A DNA stretch of 64,000 nucleotides from Hyphomonadaceae bacterium (GCA_021731815.1 JAKFWO010000031.1:1-64000); one strand, 5' to 3'. Shown: positions 37,188-47,061, counted from the first letter of the stretch. Notes: generated by a model not told the origin, from the sequence alone. Made by a program: numbers and translations.

Positions 37188-37224
37188 CCGAACAGGCGCT
37201 GACCGAACAGGCGCTGACCGAACA
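37185..37224. repeat. About 2.7 tandem 15-bp units starting at the hpnG stop codon
   Basis: TGACCGAACAGGCGC at 37185-37199 and 37200-37214, then a 10-base partial copy. The first TGA is the hpnG stop codon, so each full copy repeats an in-frame stop. Confidence 0.95.
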
Positions 37225-37275
37225 TCGGAAGCGTCCGGGAAGTGCCTGGTCGGCGGATCCGGCTGTCCAAAATCC

Positions 37276-38961
37276 CTATTGACCTGCGAATTTCAGGCCG
37301 AGATTTTCCGGCTTGGCTACAAAGGCCCCGCTCTGCAAATCGCTGAGCGCCAAAGGCTGCGCAGGTTTCATAGTGATGCTCAGTTTGGCCGGCTTGCGTG
37401 CAAAGGCCGCGTTGAGAAAGGATTCAAGTGCGCCCCTTAGCTCTCCCGCCAGTTTGGCGCTTGCGGCCGGATCCTCGGGTCCAGCCTTGATGGCCGAAAT
37501 CGCGCCCAGCCATTGCTTGCGGATATCCTCCACCGGCATATTTCCCGTTTTGGCGAAATATTGCGTGATCCGATCGATCAGACTGGAATCGGTGACCGTA
37601 AAATCAAAGGTTTCGAGCCTTACCTGTTCCAGAAATACGCGTTCTGCCTTTGAGGCCGTTGAAAAATCGGCCAGGGTCTCAAGGCTGTCGGTTTCCTCAG
37701 GGGTTGCGTCCTCGGGGACTGACGGATCGCTTCCGGGCGCATCGGGCTCAACTTCTGCCGCAAGTGCCGCAGCGGCTTTGGCACCGGTGACCACGCTGCC
37801 AAGGCTGCCGCCAACGGAAAAAGTCGCCCCATCTGCCAGTATGAGCTCGATTTTTTCGCCCGAGGTCCGGTCGGCGGCGCGATCATAGGCGAAGGATGCG
37901 CCATATTTCAGGGAAAGATTTGAATAGCCGAGATCATCCACAAACTTCTTGAAAGCTTCGGAAAAACGGCCGGTCTCAATGGGTGTGAGGACCAGTGGCG
38001 TCGATTCCGTGCGTAGGCCGGTTGCAAAACCATCCTTGTCACGCGTTGCCGTCGTTATGGAAGATGGCAATTCCCCCTTGATACCCAATCCCGAGAACGA
38101 GAAATTTTTGAATGCAAGTTGGTCATAACCCATTTCGAGGGGGCCGAATTGCGCCACAACCTTGTGGTTGAGCGAGCGGAGTCCGGTCAGGGTCTGCGTC
38201 AGTGGACGACCCGATTCAGAGCCGGTCCCAAACAATTCGTCAAGGAACAATTTGGCAACCTTGAAGGTTGGCTTTTCGGCTGCGGCCTCGCCCAAATTCA
38301 TGGTGATCCGGCCGGTCTCCGCGGAATCGAGTTCGACCACGAGACCATTCATGCTCGTCCGTGAGCCCTTGAGATTCTGCACATCAGCGGCGGCGAAAGA
38401 GGCAAGCCGGAAGGTCCCCGATGCATCTTGCTGCGTGGTTTTGTAACTTCCCTCGACCCCCTCGATCCGCCAATCCTTGTAATTGAGCTTTTCGATATCC
38501 GGGAAGACCGCGTCCGGATCCTTGCGAAACAGGCTGACTGCCCATTTGGCGGTATCGGGTCCTGGATCGAGCAGATAGATGCGCTTGATATTCAGTTTGG
38601 CGGATGTCCCCGGAACGCCGGCCAGCGAATAGGCCACATCGAACAATTCCATGGATTCGAAACCCGGCTGGGGGGAGGCCCCGGCGCTCATGTCGAGGCC
38701 CTTGAAAATGATCTTGCCAACCGGAATTTCGAGCCCCTCGGCGACCATGATTTTGGCGTCGGTTATTTCCGCACGCGATCCCGAACTGGTGAGCTTCGCA
38801 TAGGTGACGATTCCCGCGCCCGATTTGTCCAGCGCCATGGCCGCCAGCGCCTTTTTGGCATCGGCACTCGGGGGCAGAAATCCGCATCCGGCAAGGCCGA
38901 GTACTGCGCCCGCACCCATCAGGATGGCCAATGTTTTGATGGCCGGTGTGAATCTCTTCAT
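37276..38961 (-). CDS. Large lipoprotein of unknown function
   Basis: 561 residues from ATG 38961. The N terminus is a lipoprotein signal: KRFTPAIKTLAILMGAGAVLG then LAGC, the lipobox Cys at about residue 22. The remainder is globular with many short beta-like and amphipathic segments, repeated KLxxxNY/SLKYGASF patterns and an Asp/Glu/Pro-rich stretch near residues 405-435 (VEPDAPGSDPSVPEDATPEE) that looks like a linker between two domains. I do not recognise a family. A DUF945-like periplasmic protein is possible. A GTG at 38973 is an alternative start. It is transcribed alone, tail-to-tail with hpnG. Confidence 0.75.
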   Translation of the reverse strand: MKRFTPAIKTLAILMGAGAVLGLAGCGFLPPSADAKKALAAMALDKSGAGIVTYAKLTSSGSRAEITDAKIMVAEGLEIPVGKIIFKGLDMSAGASPQPGFESMELFDVAYSLAGVPGTSAKLNIKRIYLLDPGPDTAKWAVSLFRKDPDAVFPDIEKLNYKDWRIEGVEGSYKTTQQDASGTFRLASFAAADVQNLKGSRTSMNGLVVELDSAETGRITMNLGEAAAEKPTFKVAKLFLDELFGTGSESGRPLTQTLTGLRSLNHKVVAQFGPLEMGYDQLAFKNFSFSGLGIKGELPSSITTATRDKDGFATGLRTESTPLVLTPIETGRFSEAFKKFVDDLGYSNLSLKYGASFAYDRAADRTSGEKIELILADGATFSVGGSLGSVVTGAKAAAALAAEVEPDAPGSDPSVPEDATPEETDSLETLADFSTASKAERVFLEQVRLETFDFTVTDSSLIDRITQYFAKTGNMPVEDIRKQWLGAISAIKAGPEDPAASAKLAGELRGALESFLNAAFARKPAKLSITMKPAQPLALSDLQSGAFVAKPENLGLKFAGQ

Positions 38962-39195
38962 CGTCTTCCCCACTCTGAGGTGTCCCGGTTGACTGTCCGA
39001 ACCCGATCGACATCCAAATGCTACCGATACTGTTCCCTCGGGAAATGTCCACCGTGATTTTATTCATGGCTTCCGGCACATTCCGGCCGGGACTCGGAAA
39101 AACGCGTGAATCGGGGCATGGTATCGGATGGACGCAATTTCGGGCGTTGCGCCAGCCGCCTTCTTCGCCGCGAACCGATCCGGAACCCCGCTTTC

Positions 39196-39942
39196 ATGTC
39201 GCCTCCATTTGCCGATGGCCGGATCATGGTCGAGAATCTCCACGGAGAGCGGGTGAGCGTGCGCCTTGTCGTCAATTCCCGGGCGCGGCGGATCTCGTTG
39301 CGGATTGATTCGCGCCTCCGCGAGGGCGTGGCGATTGCGCCGAACAAGCGTGCACTCAAGGACGCCGCGAGCTTTGCCCATTCGCGCGCCGATTGGCTGG
39401 TGCGGGCGCTCAAGGCCGTTCCGGCTGCATCTCCCTTTGCGGATGGAGCGATGTTGCCGCTGCGCGGTGTCCCCAGCCGGATTCTGTATGACCGCGGCGA
39501 AAAGCTGGTGCGGTTCGAAGACGGGTCGCCGCCGCTGGTCCGGGTGGGTGGAATGCCGGAGGCATTGCCGGGACGGGTGCGGCGCTTTCTCCAGACCGAG
39601 GCCCTGAAGGACATTCGCGCTGCCCTTCTGCCTTGCGTGGCAGTACTTGGGCGCAAGGCGGGTCCGATCCGGGTCAAGGACATGCGCTCGCGCTGGGGAT
39701 CCTGCGCCCATGACGGGGCGATGAGTTTTTCGTGGCGGCTGATCCTTGCGCCTCCGGATGTGCTGACCTATGTCGCCGCCCATGAGGCCGCCCATCTCGT
39801 GGAAATGAATCACGGACCCAAATTCTGGGCGCTGGTGGCGCGGCTCTATGGCGATTCCGGCCCCGCGCGCGCGTTTTTGCGCCAGCATGGTGCCTCGATC
39901 CAGAATTATGGCCGGACCGGGGAACCGGCTGCGAAATCCTGA
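39196..39942 (+). CDS. YgjP-like metallopeptidase-domain protein (M48-related)
   Basis: About 248 residues. RVKDMRSRWGSCAHDGAMSF followed by YVAAHEAAHLVEMNHGPKFW is the diagnostic YgjP/DUF45 pattern: HExxH supplies two zinc ligands and the catalytic Glu, and the later His in NHGPKFW likely the third. The N-terminal domain starts VSVRLVVNSRARRISLRID. The cellular substrate is not established for the family. ATG 39196 is preferred on length grounds; the frame is open further upstream. Confidence 0.87.
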   Translation: MSPPFADGRIMVENLHGERVSVRLVVNSRARRISLRIDSRLREGVAIAPNKRALKDAASFAHSRADWLVRALKAVPAASPFADGAMLPLRGVPSRILYDRGEKLVRFEDGSPPLVRVGGMPEALPGRVRRFLQTEALKDIRAALLPCVAVLGRKAGPIRVKDMRSRWGSCAHDGAMSFSWRLILAPPDVLTYVAAHEAAHLVEMNHGPKFWALVARLYGDSGPARAFLRQHGASIQNYGRTGEPAAKS

Positions 39943-40003
39943 TTGGACACGGAACGCAACACAGGGATAGACCCGCAAGTCAGGGAAAGGCCGGAAGCCG
40001 TCA

Positions 40004-40504
40004 ATGAGTCAACTTCTCGATGTCATGCAGGCCCATGCGCGCCTGATCATGGAGACCGTGCCCTTTGCCCGCGCGCTGGGCATGGAGGCCATGCGCGTCG
40101 AAAAGGGCTATGCTTCCGCCCGTCTGTCGTGGCGCGCGGATCTGGTCGGCGATCTTCGTTCCGGCGTCCTGCATGGCGGCGTGGTGACGGCGTTGCTCGA
40201 CAGTCTGAGCGGGGTTGCGGTCGCGAGCGCGCTTGAAAGCCTTACCTCGATCGCCACGCTCGATCTGCGGATCGATTATATGCGCGGCAGTGAGCCGGGG
40301 CGTGATCTCCATGCCGAAGCGCGCGTGATCCGGCTGACCCGGCGCATTGCCTTTGTTCAGGCGCTGGCTTTTCACGAAAATGCGGCCGACCCGGTCGCCA
40401 CTGCCAGTGCGGCCTTCATGCTTGGCTCGAATGGCGGGCGCAAAGCGGGGCATAATCTCTCGTCCATGGTCCCGGCCCCATTATCGGAATTTTCCCCGCA
40501 ATGA
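40004..40504 (+). CDS. PaaI-family hotdog thioesterase (first of two)
   Basis: 166 residues. Hotdog fold with VEKGYASARLSWRADLVGD, GVLHGGVVTALLDSLSGVAVAS (the HGG turn on the central helix) and ATLDLRIDYMRG. Such enzymes hydrolyse acyl-CoA thioesters; the substrate cannot be told from sequence. Its stop overlaps the start of a second hotdog gene in ATGA, so the two are co-translated and may form a heteromer. Confidence 0.87.
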   Translation: MSQLLDVMQAHARLIMETVPFARALGMEAMRVEKGYASARLSWRADLVGDLRSGVLHGGVVTALLDSLSGVAVASALESLTSIATLDLRIDYMRGSEPGRDLHAEARVIRLTRRIAFVQALAFHENAADPVATASAAFMLGSNGGRKAGHNLSSMVPAPLSEFSPQ

Positions 40505-40968
40505 GCCCCCTGATCCCGCAATCCCCACCTGGTTTTGCCGGAAAGGATACCGATGTCTCGCCTTTTGTTCGCTTTCTCGGCATTCGTCCCGCGGAAGACG
40601 CAAAGCTCGCGCGCAGCGGCGGCCGCGTGTTCATTCTGCCCTTTGTTCCGGAACTGATTGGCAATGTGCTGTTGCCGGCGATTCATGGCGGTGTGATCGG
40701 TGCGCTGCTCGAGACCGTCGCGATCATCGCTGCCCATGATCCTGACAGCATGGACGCATTGCCAAAAACCATCGACATCAATATCGATTATCTGCGCTCG
40801 GCGCGCCCGCGCGACCTGTTCGCCGAAGCGCGCATTCTCAGGATCGGGCGGCGCACCGCCATAATCACCGCCGAGGCCTGGCAGACGGATTCGCCTGATC
40901 CGGTCGCGTTTTTGCGCGGGCAATTCCTGTTGCGGCGGAAAGAAGCGGCAGCGGAGAGCAGGGATTGA
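40501..40968 (+). CDS. PaaI-family hotdog thioesterase (second of two)
   Basis: 155 residues. Same fold as the preceding gene: GRVFILPFVPELIGN, AIHGGVIGALLETVAIIAAH and KTIDINIDYLRSARP. Identity to its neighbour is modest, so the duplication is old or the two were paired by selection. The ATGA overlap indicates coupled translation. It ends 18 bases from the hemY stop on the opposite strand. Confidence 0.86.
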   Translation: MSPLIPQSPPGFAGKDTDVSPFVRFLGIRPAEDAKLARSGGRVFILPFVPELIGNVLLPAIHGGVIGALLETVAIIAAHDPDSMDALPKTIDINIDYLRSARPRDLFAEARILRIGRRTAIITAEAWQTDSPDPVAFLRGQFLLRRKEAAAESRD

Positions 40969-40986
40969 TCGGGACTGCGCGCCCTC

Positions 40987-42447
40987 TTAACTGAAATTGT
41001 CGTCGCCCGGTGCCCAATCGGCGGCGGGCGGAGCGGCCGAAGCCGGGCGCATGGGGGGTGCCGAAAAACCGGTAGCATTTGCGACCACCGGCGCGGGCAG
41101 CAGGGACAAGGGCCGTTCGTCCCGGTCAGGCAATTGGCGCAGACGGTGCTCAGCCTCAAAGGTCGGCAATTCGCTGCGATCGCCATAATGGAGGATGACC
41201 CGGCTCCATTCCTGGTCCGAGAAGTCGAAGGCCTGGTCGATGAGATCGGGATTGCTCCAATCTGGTTCGGCGCGTGCCGACAGCCCGAGCAGCAGCCAGC
41301 GTTCGGCCTCGGCGGGATCCGCGCGCATGGCCGCAAGACGTGCCATGGCCAGACAGGCCCTGGTGCTCGCCCCCTGGCGCAGAACCGGTGCCAGTTCCTT
41401 TTCGGCGGCAGCGAAATTCCCCTTGGCCATTGCCAATTGCGCTGACAGATAGGCCGCCTCGACATGGGCGGGGTTGAGTTCGGCCAGTTTCAATTGCCGG
41501 TCGGCCCCCTGCGCTGCGGTCTCGCCGGAGAAGGGAATCTCCGCATAGAGCGCCGCGACCACCGGATGCGGGGCGATCGCCCATGCCTTCTCCAGGACTT
41601 CCGCGGCTTTTTCCGGCTGATTGGCACGCAAAAAGGACCGTGCTGCAAGGCAGGCACCCGGGGCAAAGCCCGGTGCATGACGCACGGCTTTCTGGGCACT
41701 TTCGCGCAAATCATCAATCTGGTTGAGCCGCTCGGCGCGATGGGCGAGCGCTGCATGGAGCGCCCCGCGCCGGCGCTCGATCAGCTCGTCATCGAGCAGA
41801 TCCTTGCGATCGGCCTTTTCGAGAATCTCAAGCGCTCCCTCGAAATCGAGATTGGCGAGTTTGAGCCCGAAGGCCGCCTCGGTCGGCCAGCTCGCCTTGC
41901 CCCGCAGCTTGAAGGCTTCTTCGGCATGGATGAGCGCCGTTTCCTCGTCGCCGCGCTTGAGGGCCGCATTCATCAGCCCGCGCCGTGCCAGTAGACGGGT
42001 GTCGGAGCTTTCGAGCAGGCGGTCATAGACGCGTTCGGCCTCGGGCCAATCCTTGTCGATCTCGGCGGCCTTGGCGCGGGCCAGCAAGGACAGCCGTGGA
42101 TCTTCGAACAATTCACCAGCGCGTTCGGCCTGGCGCCGTGCTTCCGCGACATCGCCGTTTTCAATGGCGATGATGGCCGAGGCATAGGCCCCGCGCCCAC
42201 GCGCCTGACGCCCATGCACCCGCCATTTGCGGATCTGGCCGGGCATGTTCCACAGAAAGCTGAACAGCCGCCAGGTCAAAGCGAGGATACCTGCGGCCAC
42301 CACCAGAACGACAAAGCCGACGGCCGCGCTGGTTTCGTACTGGACGCCACGCCATTCCACGAGCATGCGCCCGGGCTCCGGCGCGGCCCACAGGGCCAGC
42401 AGCGCAGCGGCGGCGGCGATCGCGATGACAAGCAGAAGACGGATCAT
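40987..42447 (-). CDS. hemY: HemY-type TPR membrane protein
   Basis: 486 residues. An N-terminal membrane helix (RLLLVIAIAAAAALLALWAA) is followed by VEWRGVQYETS and a second helix (VGFVVLVVAAGILALTWRLFSFLW), then WNMPGQIRKWRVHGRQARG and tetratricopeptide-like helices to about residue 420, and a Pro/Ala-rich tail. This is the alphaproteobacterial HemY N-terminal-domain protein, a scaffold near haem synthesis whose exact function is unsettled. It is last in hemD-mic60-hemY, 12 bases after mic60. Confidence 0.9.
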   Translation of the reverse strand: MIRLLLVIAIAAAAALLALWAAPEPGRMLVEWRGVQYETSAAVGFVVLVVAAGILALTWRLFSFLWNMPGQIRKWRVHGRQARGRGAYASAIIAIENGDVAEARRQAERAGELFEDPRLSLLARAKAAEIDKDWPEAERVYDRLLESSDTRLLARRGLMNAALKRGDEETALIHAEEAFKLRGKASWPTEAAFGLKLANLDFEGALEILEKADRKDLLDDELIERRRGALHAALAHRAERLNQIDDLRESAQKAVRHAPGFAPGACLAARSFLRANQPEKAAEVLEKAWAIAPHPVVAALYAEIPFSGETAAQGADRQLKLAELNPAHVEAAYLSAQLAMAKGNFAAAEKELAPVLRQGASTRACLAMARLAAMRADPAEAERWLLLGLSARAEPDWSNPDLIDQAFDFSDQEWSRVILHYGDRSELPTFEAEHRLRQLPDRDERPLSLLPAPVVANATGFSAPPMRPASAAPPAADWAPGDDNFS

Positions 42448-42459
42448 GGCGCGGCCTGT

Positions 42460-43920
42460 TTACGACGGAGCGGAAGCGGAGAGACCCGCGACATCGCGGG
42501 CAAGTTTCTGGCGCAGCGCAAGGACATGGCGGTCGAGCTCGGCCCGCGCGCGCGCTTTGGCCGTCCAGTCGCGGCTGGCAAGTTGCGCTGCACCCTTCAG
42601 CCGGCCCATTTCGCCGAGCGCGGCGGTCAGGTCGTCGCGCTGCAAATGCCGGCCTGCGCGGCTCAGTACATCGCGGGCGCTGTCCTCACTGCCGGGGGCG
42701 ACCCGGCGGATGGTCACGAAATTGGCGATCAGCCGGTCGAGCCAGCCAAACAGGCCCTTGGAAGGCCGCTCTTTGTTCCATGCCTTGAGCGCAGTCTTTT
42801 CGAGCTTCGGGAAGCTGTTTTTAAGGTCGGCAAGGGTCGGGGCCCCGATGCGTGCGGCATCGGCCAGCGCCGTGACATCCTCGTCCGTCGGCAGGATCTG
42901 GGCCAGCCGGGTAAATTCCGGCTCGAAGGGCCGCCCGCTGTCGCCCACAGCCTGAAGGGCGGAGACGAGATAGAGTGCGGCCGCGCGTTGCGGTCCCGCC
43001 GGGCCGCGTTCGAATTCCTCGAAGCGTTTGACGAGGCGCCCGACCTCTTCCTGGGCGGCAGCGACATCGGCCGAGGCCGCGAGCGTTCCGCGCACGCCGC
43101 CCAACGCGGTTTCGTGGGCCCGCAGCAAGGCATCCATCTCCGCCACTTGGCCGAGAATGAGCGTCAATTCGGGCCCCCCCGGGGCTCCCGCCGAGGCGAT
43201 ACCGAAATTCCCGGCTCCTCCCGGAACTGCCGGCGCGCGGGCAAGGATTTGCGTCGCGGTTTTTGCTTCCAGCGCACCGATCCGGGCGCGCAGCGAGCCC
43301 ATGGCGCGGGCGACCTCGAAATAGGTGGCACCCTCGGGTTTTGCACCGGCTTCCTCGACCCCCGCCATGCGGGCCTCGAACAAGGCGACGCGGTCCCCGA
43401 TCGCCTTGAGCTCACCGGCCAAAACCGAAAGATCACTGCGCAGGGACAAGGTCGAATTCCCCTGGCCGAGCAGTTTTTCCTCGAGCGTCTTGCCCGCGGT
43501 TTCATTGGCGGCAGTACGGGCGCTGATCCCGGTCAATTGCCGGTCGAGCCCGGAGCCCGGAATGGTGCCGAGCGACGTAAAACCAATCGCAGCACCAGCG
43601 GCTGCCAGCGCCGAAACCATGCCGGTGCCGATCAATGCCCCCCAGCCGGGACCATTGCGCGGGGCATTCCCGGGCTCGATCGGGGTGAAGGCCGCGTCCA
43701 TGGGGGCAGCGCGGGCGCGTGAATGCGACGCGGGCGGCACAGTGCCGAGGAAATCGCTGCCGGCAAGGCCGCTTTCGCCGCGTTCGGCACCGGCCATCGC
43801 ATCCGGGGCAGGTCTTCCCCCGGATTGGCCACCTGCCTGCATTGCGGGCTGGCCAGAAGAATCATCCGGGGACGGGCCCTGGCTGGGGCTGGCCGCGCCG
43901 GTGGTTTCATCCGTGTTCAT
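42460..43920 (-). CDS. Mitofilin / Mic60-family inner-membrane protein
   Basis: 486 residues. A disordered ~95-residue N terminus rich in Ser, Gly and Pro precedes one membrane helix (WGALIGTGMVSALAAAGAAIGF), a long coiled coil (LTGISARTAANETAGKTLEEKL; LKAIGDRVALFEARMAGVEE; AAAQEEVGRLVKRFEEFERG) and a C-terminal helical mitofilin domain (LDRLIANFVTIRRV; SRAGRHLQRDDLTAALGEMGRL). Position between hemD and hemY is the standard place for alphaproteobacterial Mic60, which shapes intracytoplasmic or periplasmic membrane contacts and is the ancestor of the mitochondrial crista-junction protein. Confidence 0.88.
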   Translation of the reverse strand: MNTDETTGAASPSQGPSPDDSSGQPAMQAGGQSGGRPAPDAMAGAERGESGLAGSDFLGTVPPASHSRARAAPMDAAFTPIEPGNAPRNGPGWGALIGTGMVSALAAAGAAIGFTSLGTIPGSGLDRQLTGISARTAANETAGKTLEEKLLGQGNSTLSLRSDLSVLAGELKAIGDRVALFEARMAGVEEAGAKPEGATYFEVARAMGSLRARIGALEAKTATQILARAPAVPGGAGNFGIASAGAPGGPELTLILGQVAEMDALLRAHETALGGVRGTLAASADVAAAQEEVGRLVKRFEEFERGPAGPQRAAALYLVSALQAVGDSGRPFEPEFTRLAQILPTDEDVTALADAARIGAPTLADLKNSFPKLEKTALKAWNKERPSKGLFGWLDRLIANFVTIRRVAPGSEDSARDVLSRAGRHLQRDDLTAALGEMGRLKGAAQLASRDWTAKARARAELDRHVLALRQKLARDVAGLSASAPS

Positions 43921-43992
43921 GTCCCGTTCCGTATCCTGCTGCGACCGCCTTCTGCGATCCCCGCCTCACCTTATTCCAGCCAGAGCAAAGGC

Positions 43993-44898
43993 TCAAGCCG
44001 GCAGGGATTCGCCGTCTTCTCCGGACGTCGCAGCCGCGAGCATTGCCGCATCATCGGGCCGGGCGGCGATCAATGTCCGGGCAAATTCCGGTATGGCAGG
44101 GCGAAGCAAGTTTGGTGCCGGTGCGAAAGCCAGTGCCGCATGGATGCGGGGTGACAGCGAGAGCGCCGTCCAGTCCCTGAGCCGCGCGGTGAGGCCGGCT
44201 TCGGCCACCAGCGCGAGAAAGGCTGTTGCCGCCTCCGCCGAGTAGAACGCGATGATCCCCGCTGAACCCGCTGGCCCGACCGGCGCGCGGGTGAGCGCCA
44301 GATGCGCGGCCCGCGGCAATTTCGTCGCCCGTTCCATTGCATATAGCGGCCAGGCCTTGGCTTCGAGGCCGGAAGCGGTCAGCTCCCGTGCCAGGTCCTC
44401 ACCGGCGGCGAGCCCAGCAGCATGGAGGATGAGGCCCGAGCCGGGCTGCCACAGGCCGATGACAAGGGAAGCAAGGGCCGCGGAATCGCCGTCGCCAGCT
44501 TCGATATGTGAGAACCCGGCCCGTGCGGCCGCGCGCGCGGTGGCAGCCCCGACCGCAAAGACCGGGCACCCGAACCAGGCGGGATTTTCTTCCGCGGCCC
44601 GCGCGGCCAGAAAGCGCGCGCCATGCGGGCTCGTCACCGCAAAGGCTTTTGCGCGCGATGTCGCGTCGGATGCGGGAGTTGCCAATGCCCGCGCCCGCAA
44701 CACCGGACAGGCGATCGCCGCCATCCCATGGGCGCGGAAGCGGCGCGCGCTTGTTTGCGCACCGGGTGCCGAGCGGATGACGAGGACGGGCCGCGCAATT
44801 GGTGCGCCCGGCTCATTGTGTTGTGGAATTTCCGCAGCCGGACCAGACATGGGACCAGACATGGGACCAGACATGGGGCCAGACATGGGACCAGACAT
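43993..44898 (-). CDS. hemD: Uroporphyrinogen-III synthase with an MSGP-repeat N terminus
   Basis: Cyclises hydroxymethylbilane to uroporphyrinogen III. 301 residues. HemD is poorly conserved; [81 protein letters not shown] and [18 protein letters not shown] follow the two-domain fold. The start at 44898 has GGAGG eight bases upstream. From there five MSGP units, encoded by five 12-bp repeats, precede the conserved domain, each carrying its own ATG. hemC is not adjacent. It leads hemD-mic60-hemY and is divergent from lepA. Confidence 0.87.
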   Translation of the reverse strand: MSGPMSGPMSGPMSGPMSGPAAEIPQHNEPGAPIARPVLVIRSAPGAQTSARRFRAHGMAAIACPVLRARALATPASDATSRAKAFAVTSPHGARFLAARAAEENPAWFGCPVFAVGAATARAAARAGFSHIEAGDGDSAALASLVIGLWQPGSGLILHAAGLAAGEDLARELTASGLEAKAWPLYAMERATKLPRAAHLALTRAPVGPAGSAGIIAFYSAEAATAFLALVAEAGLTARLRDWTALSLSPRIHAALAFAPAPNLLRPAIPEFARTLIAARPDDAAMLAAATSGEDGESLPA

Positions 44899-44900
44899 GG
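44841..44900. repeat. Five tandem 12-bp units at the start of hemD
   Basis: GACCAGACATGG at 44841-44852, 44853-44864, 44865-44876, a one-base variant at 44877-44888, and 44889-44900. On the minus strand they encode MSGP five times. Unit length is a multiple of three and each unit offers an in-frame ATG. Confidence 0.96.
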
Positions 44901-44960
44901 GAACAGCCTCCGGCACAAAGCGGGTTCCGCTTCGCAACAAAACGCTTTAAAGCCCAATAC

Positions 44961-46766
44961 ATGTTTCCAAAAGAGCGAATCCGAAATTTTTCCATCGTCG
45001 CCCATATCGACCATGGCAAATCCACCCTGTCCGACCGCCTCATCCAGTTGACGGGCGGGCTGACCGACCGCGAGATGAAGGAGCAGGTGCTCGATTCCAT
45101 GGATATCGAGCGCGAGCGCGGCATAACGATCAAGGCGCAGACGGTTCGTCTGTCCTACCGCGCCCGCGACGGCCTCGATTATGTGCTCAATCTCATCGAC
45201 ACGCCCGGCCATGTCGATTTCGCCTATGAAGTGTCGCGCAGCCTCGCTGCCTGCGAGGGGTCGCTGCTGGTGGTGGATGCCAGCCAGGGGGTGGAAGCTC
45301 AGACGCTCGCCAATGTCTATCAGGCGCTCGACAATAATCACGAGATCGTGCCGGTCCTCAACAAGATCGATCTGCCGGCTGCCGAACCCGCCCGGGTCAA
45401 GGCCCAGATCGAGGACGTGATCGGGCTCGATGCCTCGAATGCGGTGGAAATCTCGGCGAAATCCGGGCTCGGTGTTCCCGAGGTGCTGGAGGCGATCGTC
45501 ACCCGGCTGCCGGCCCCGAAGGAAGGCGATGAGAACGCACCGCTCAAGGCGCTGCTGGTCGATGCCTGGTATGATCCCTATCTCGGCGTCGTGACGCTGG
45601 TGCGCATCGTGGACGGGATCCTGAAAAAGGGGATGCGCATCCGGATGATTGCCACCGATGCGGCTTATCTCGTGGATCGGGTGGGAGTGTTCACCCCCAA
45701 ACCCGTGGACATGGATGCGCTGGGTCCGGGCGAGATCGGCTTCATCATCGCCGCGGTCAAGGAAGTGGCCGATGCACGGGTCGGCGACACGATTACCGAG
45801 GAAAAGCGCCAGACAAAGACGCCGCTGACCGGGTTCCGCACCGCCCAACCCGTGGTGTTTTGCGGATTGTTCCCGACCGACGCCGCCAATTTCGAGGATC
45901 TGCGCGGGGCCATGTCCAAATTGCGGCTCAATGACGCCAGTTTCTCTTTCGAGATGGAAAGCTCTGCGGCGCTCGGCTTCGGCTTTCGCTGCGGCTTTCT
46001 CGGGCTGCTGCATCTCGAGATCATTCAGGAGCGGCTCGAACGCGAATTCGGGCTCGACCTCATCGCGACGGCTCCCTCGGTGGTCTATGAGCTCGCCATG
46101 AGCGATGGCTCGACCATGGAGCTGCATAATCCGGTCGATATGCCGGATGTGGTCAAGATCCGGGAGATCTCGGAGCCATGGATCAAAGCGACAATTATGT
46201 CCCCGGACGAATATCTGGGGCCGATCCTGAAATTATGCCAGGAACGGCGCGGCGTGCAGCTCAATCTGTCTTATGTCGGCTCACGCGCCATGGCCGAATA
46301 TGAATTGCCACTCAATGAAGTCGTGTTCGATTTCTATGACCGGCTGAAATCGATCTCCAAGGGCTATGCATCCTTCGATTATTCGATCGTTGCCCGCCGG
46401 CCGGGCGATCTCGTGAAAATGCAGGTTCTGGTCAATGGCGAGCCGGTCGATGCCCTGTCCATGCTGGTGCATCGGGCGCGCGCCGAGATCCGCGGGCGGG
46501 CCATGGTGGAAAAGCTCAAGGAGCTCATCCCCATGCATATGTTCCAGATCCCGATCCAGGCCGCGATCGGCGGACGTGTGATCGCGCGCGAAACGGTGCG
46601 CGCGCTACGCAAGGACGTGACCGCCAAATGCTATGGCGGCGATGCCAGCCGCAAACGCAAGCTGCTCGACAAGCAGAAGGAAGGCAAAAAGCGCATGCGT
46701 CAGTTCGGCCGGGTGGACATCCCGCAGGAAGCCTTTGTCGCAGCGCTGAAAATGGACGGGGATTAA
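44961..46766 (+). CDS. lepA: Translation elongation factor 4 (LepA)
   Basis: 601 residues. The GTPase domain has [14 protein letters not shown] (P loop), [15 protein letters not shown] (switch I), [22 protein letters not shown] (switch II), [12 protein letters not shown] and EISAKSGLG; domains II-IV resemble EF-G; a LepA-specific C-terminal domain with [30 protein letters not shown] closes the protein. It back-translocates or remodels stalled ribosomes. ATG 44961 is chosen: homologues begin [18 protein letters not shown]. Upstream in-frame codons run antisense through the hemD repeat and are not credible. Confidence 0.97.
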   Translation: MFPKERIRNFSIVAHIDHGKSTLSDRLIQLTGGLTDREMKEQVLDSMDIERERGITIKAQTVRLSYRARDGLDYVLNLIDTPGHVDFAYEVSRSLAACEGSLLVVDASQGVEAQTLANVYQALDNNHEIVPVLNKIDLPAAEPARVKAQIEDVIGLDASNAVEISAKSGLGVPEVLEAIVTRLPAPKEGDENAPLKALLVDAWYDPYLGVVTLVRIVDGILKKGMRIRMIATDAAYLVDRVGVFTPKPVDMDALGPGEIGFIIAAVKEVADARVGDTITEEKRQTKTPLTGFRTAQPVVFCGLFPTDAANFEDLRGAMSKLRLNDASFSFEMESSAALGFGFRCGFLGLLHLEIIQERLEREFGLDLIATAPSVVYELAMSDGSTMELHNPVDMPDVVKIREISEPWIKATIMSPDEYLGPILKLCQERRGVQLNLSYVGSRAMAEYELPLNEVVFDFYDRLKSISKGYASFDYSIVARRPGDLVKMQVLVNGEPVDALSMLVHRARAEIRGRAMVEKLKELIPMHMFQIPIQAAIGGRVIARETVRALRKDVTAKCYGGDASRKRKLLDKQKEGKKRMRQFGRVDIPQEAFVAALKMDGD

Positions 46767-46887
46767 AGGCGCGGGGCGTGTCCCGGAAAAGCGCGCGCCG
46801 CAACCTGACGAGATTCGGGAGTGCCGGCTACCGTGTCGAGGGTCCGTGCGGGTGATCGGCGAACCAAGCGCGTGGAATGGTCCGGAT

Positions 46888-47061
46888 TCAGGCCGCCGGC
46901 CCGGGATCCGCCGGCCCGGGATCCGCCGTGACCGGGATCGTCCGCGCGGCGGCAGCGGCCTCAGCCGCGATGCGCGTTTCCCAGGTTGAAACGGGGCCGA
47001 GCACGCGAACGCTCCACAAGGCAAGGATCAGCGCAAACAAAAGATGGACGCCAAAACGCAT
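46888..47061 (-). CDS. Possible small single-span membrane protein with an ADPGP-repeat tail
   Basis: 57 codons. The N terminus is hydrophobic (MRFGVHLLFALILALWSVRV), followed by an Ala-rich helix and a tail TADPGPADPGPAA encoded by a 15-bp tandem repeat. GGGAA lies about eight bases before ATG 47061. The next upstream in-frame start would be 47094. Codon usage resembles its neighbours. I know of no family. The repeat unit is divisible by three, as expected if it is translated. It could equally be spurious. Confidence 0.35.
   Translation of the reverse strand: MRFGVHLLFALILALWSVRVLGPVSTWETRIAAEAAAAARTIPVTADPGPADPGPAA
46893..46928. repeat. About 2.4 tandem 15-bp units between lepA and gshA
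   Basis: CCGCCGGCCCGGGAT at 46893-46907 and 46908-46922, then CCGCCG. On the minus strand it would encode ADPGP units in the small frame described above. Confidence 0.93.

Noticed and set aside
42214-43722. A 502-codon plus-strand frame opposite hemY and mic60
   Set aside because: Antisense, low-complexity Arg/Gly-rich translation and no ribosome site; explained by GC bias.
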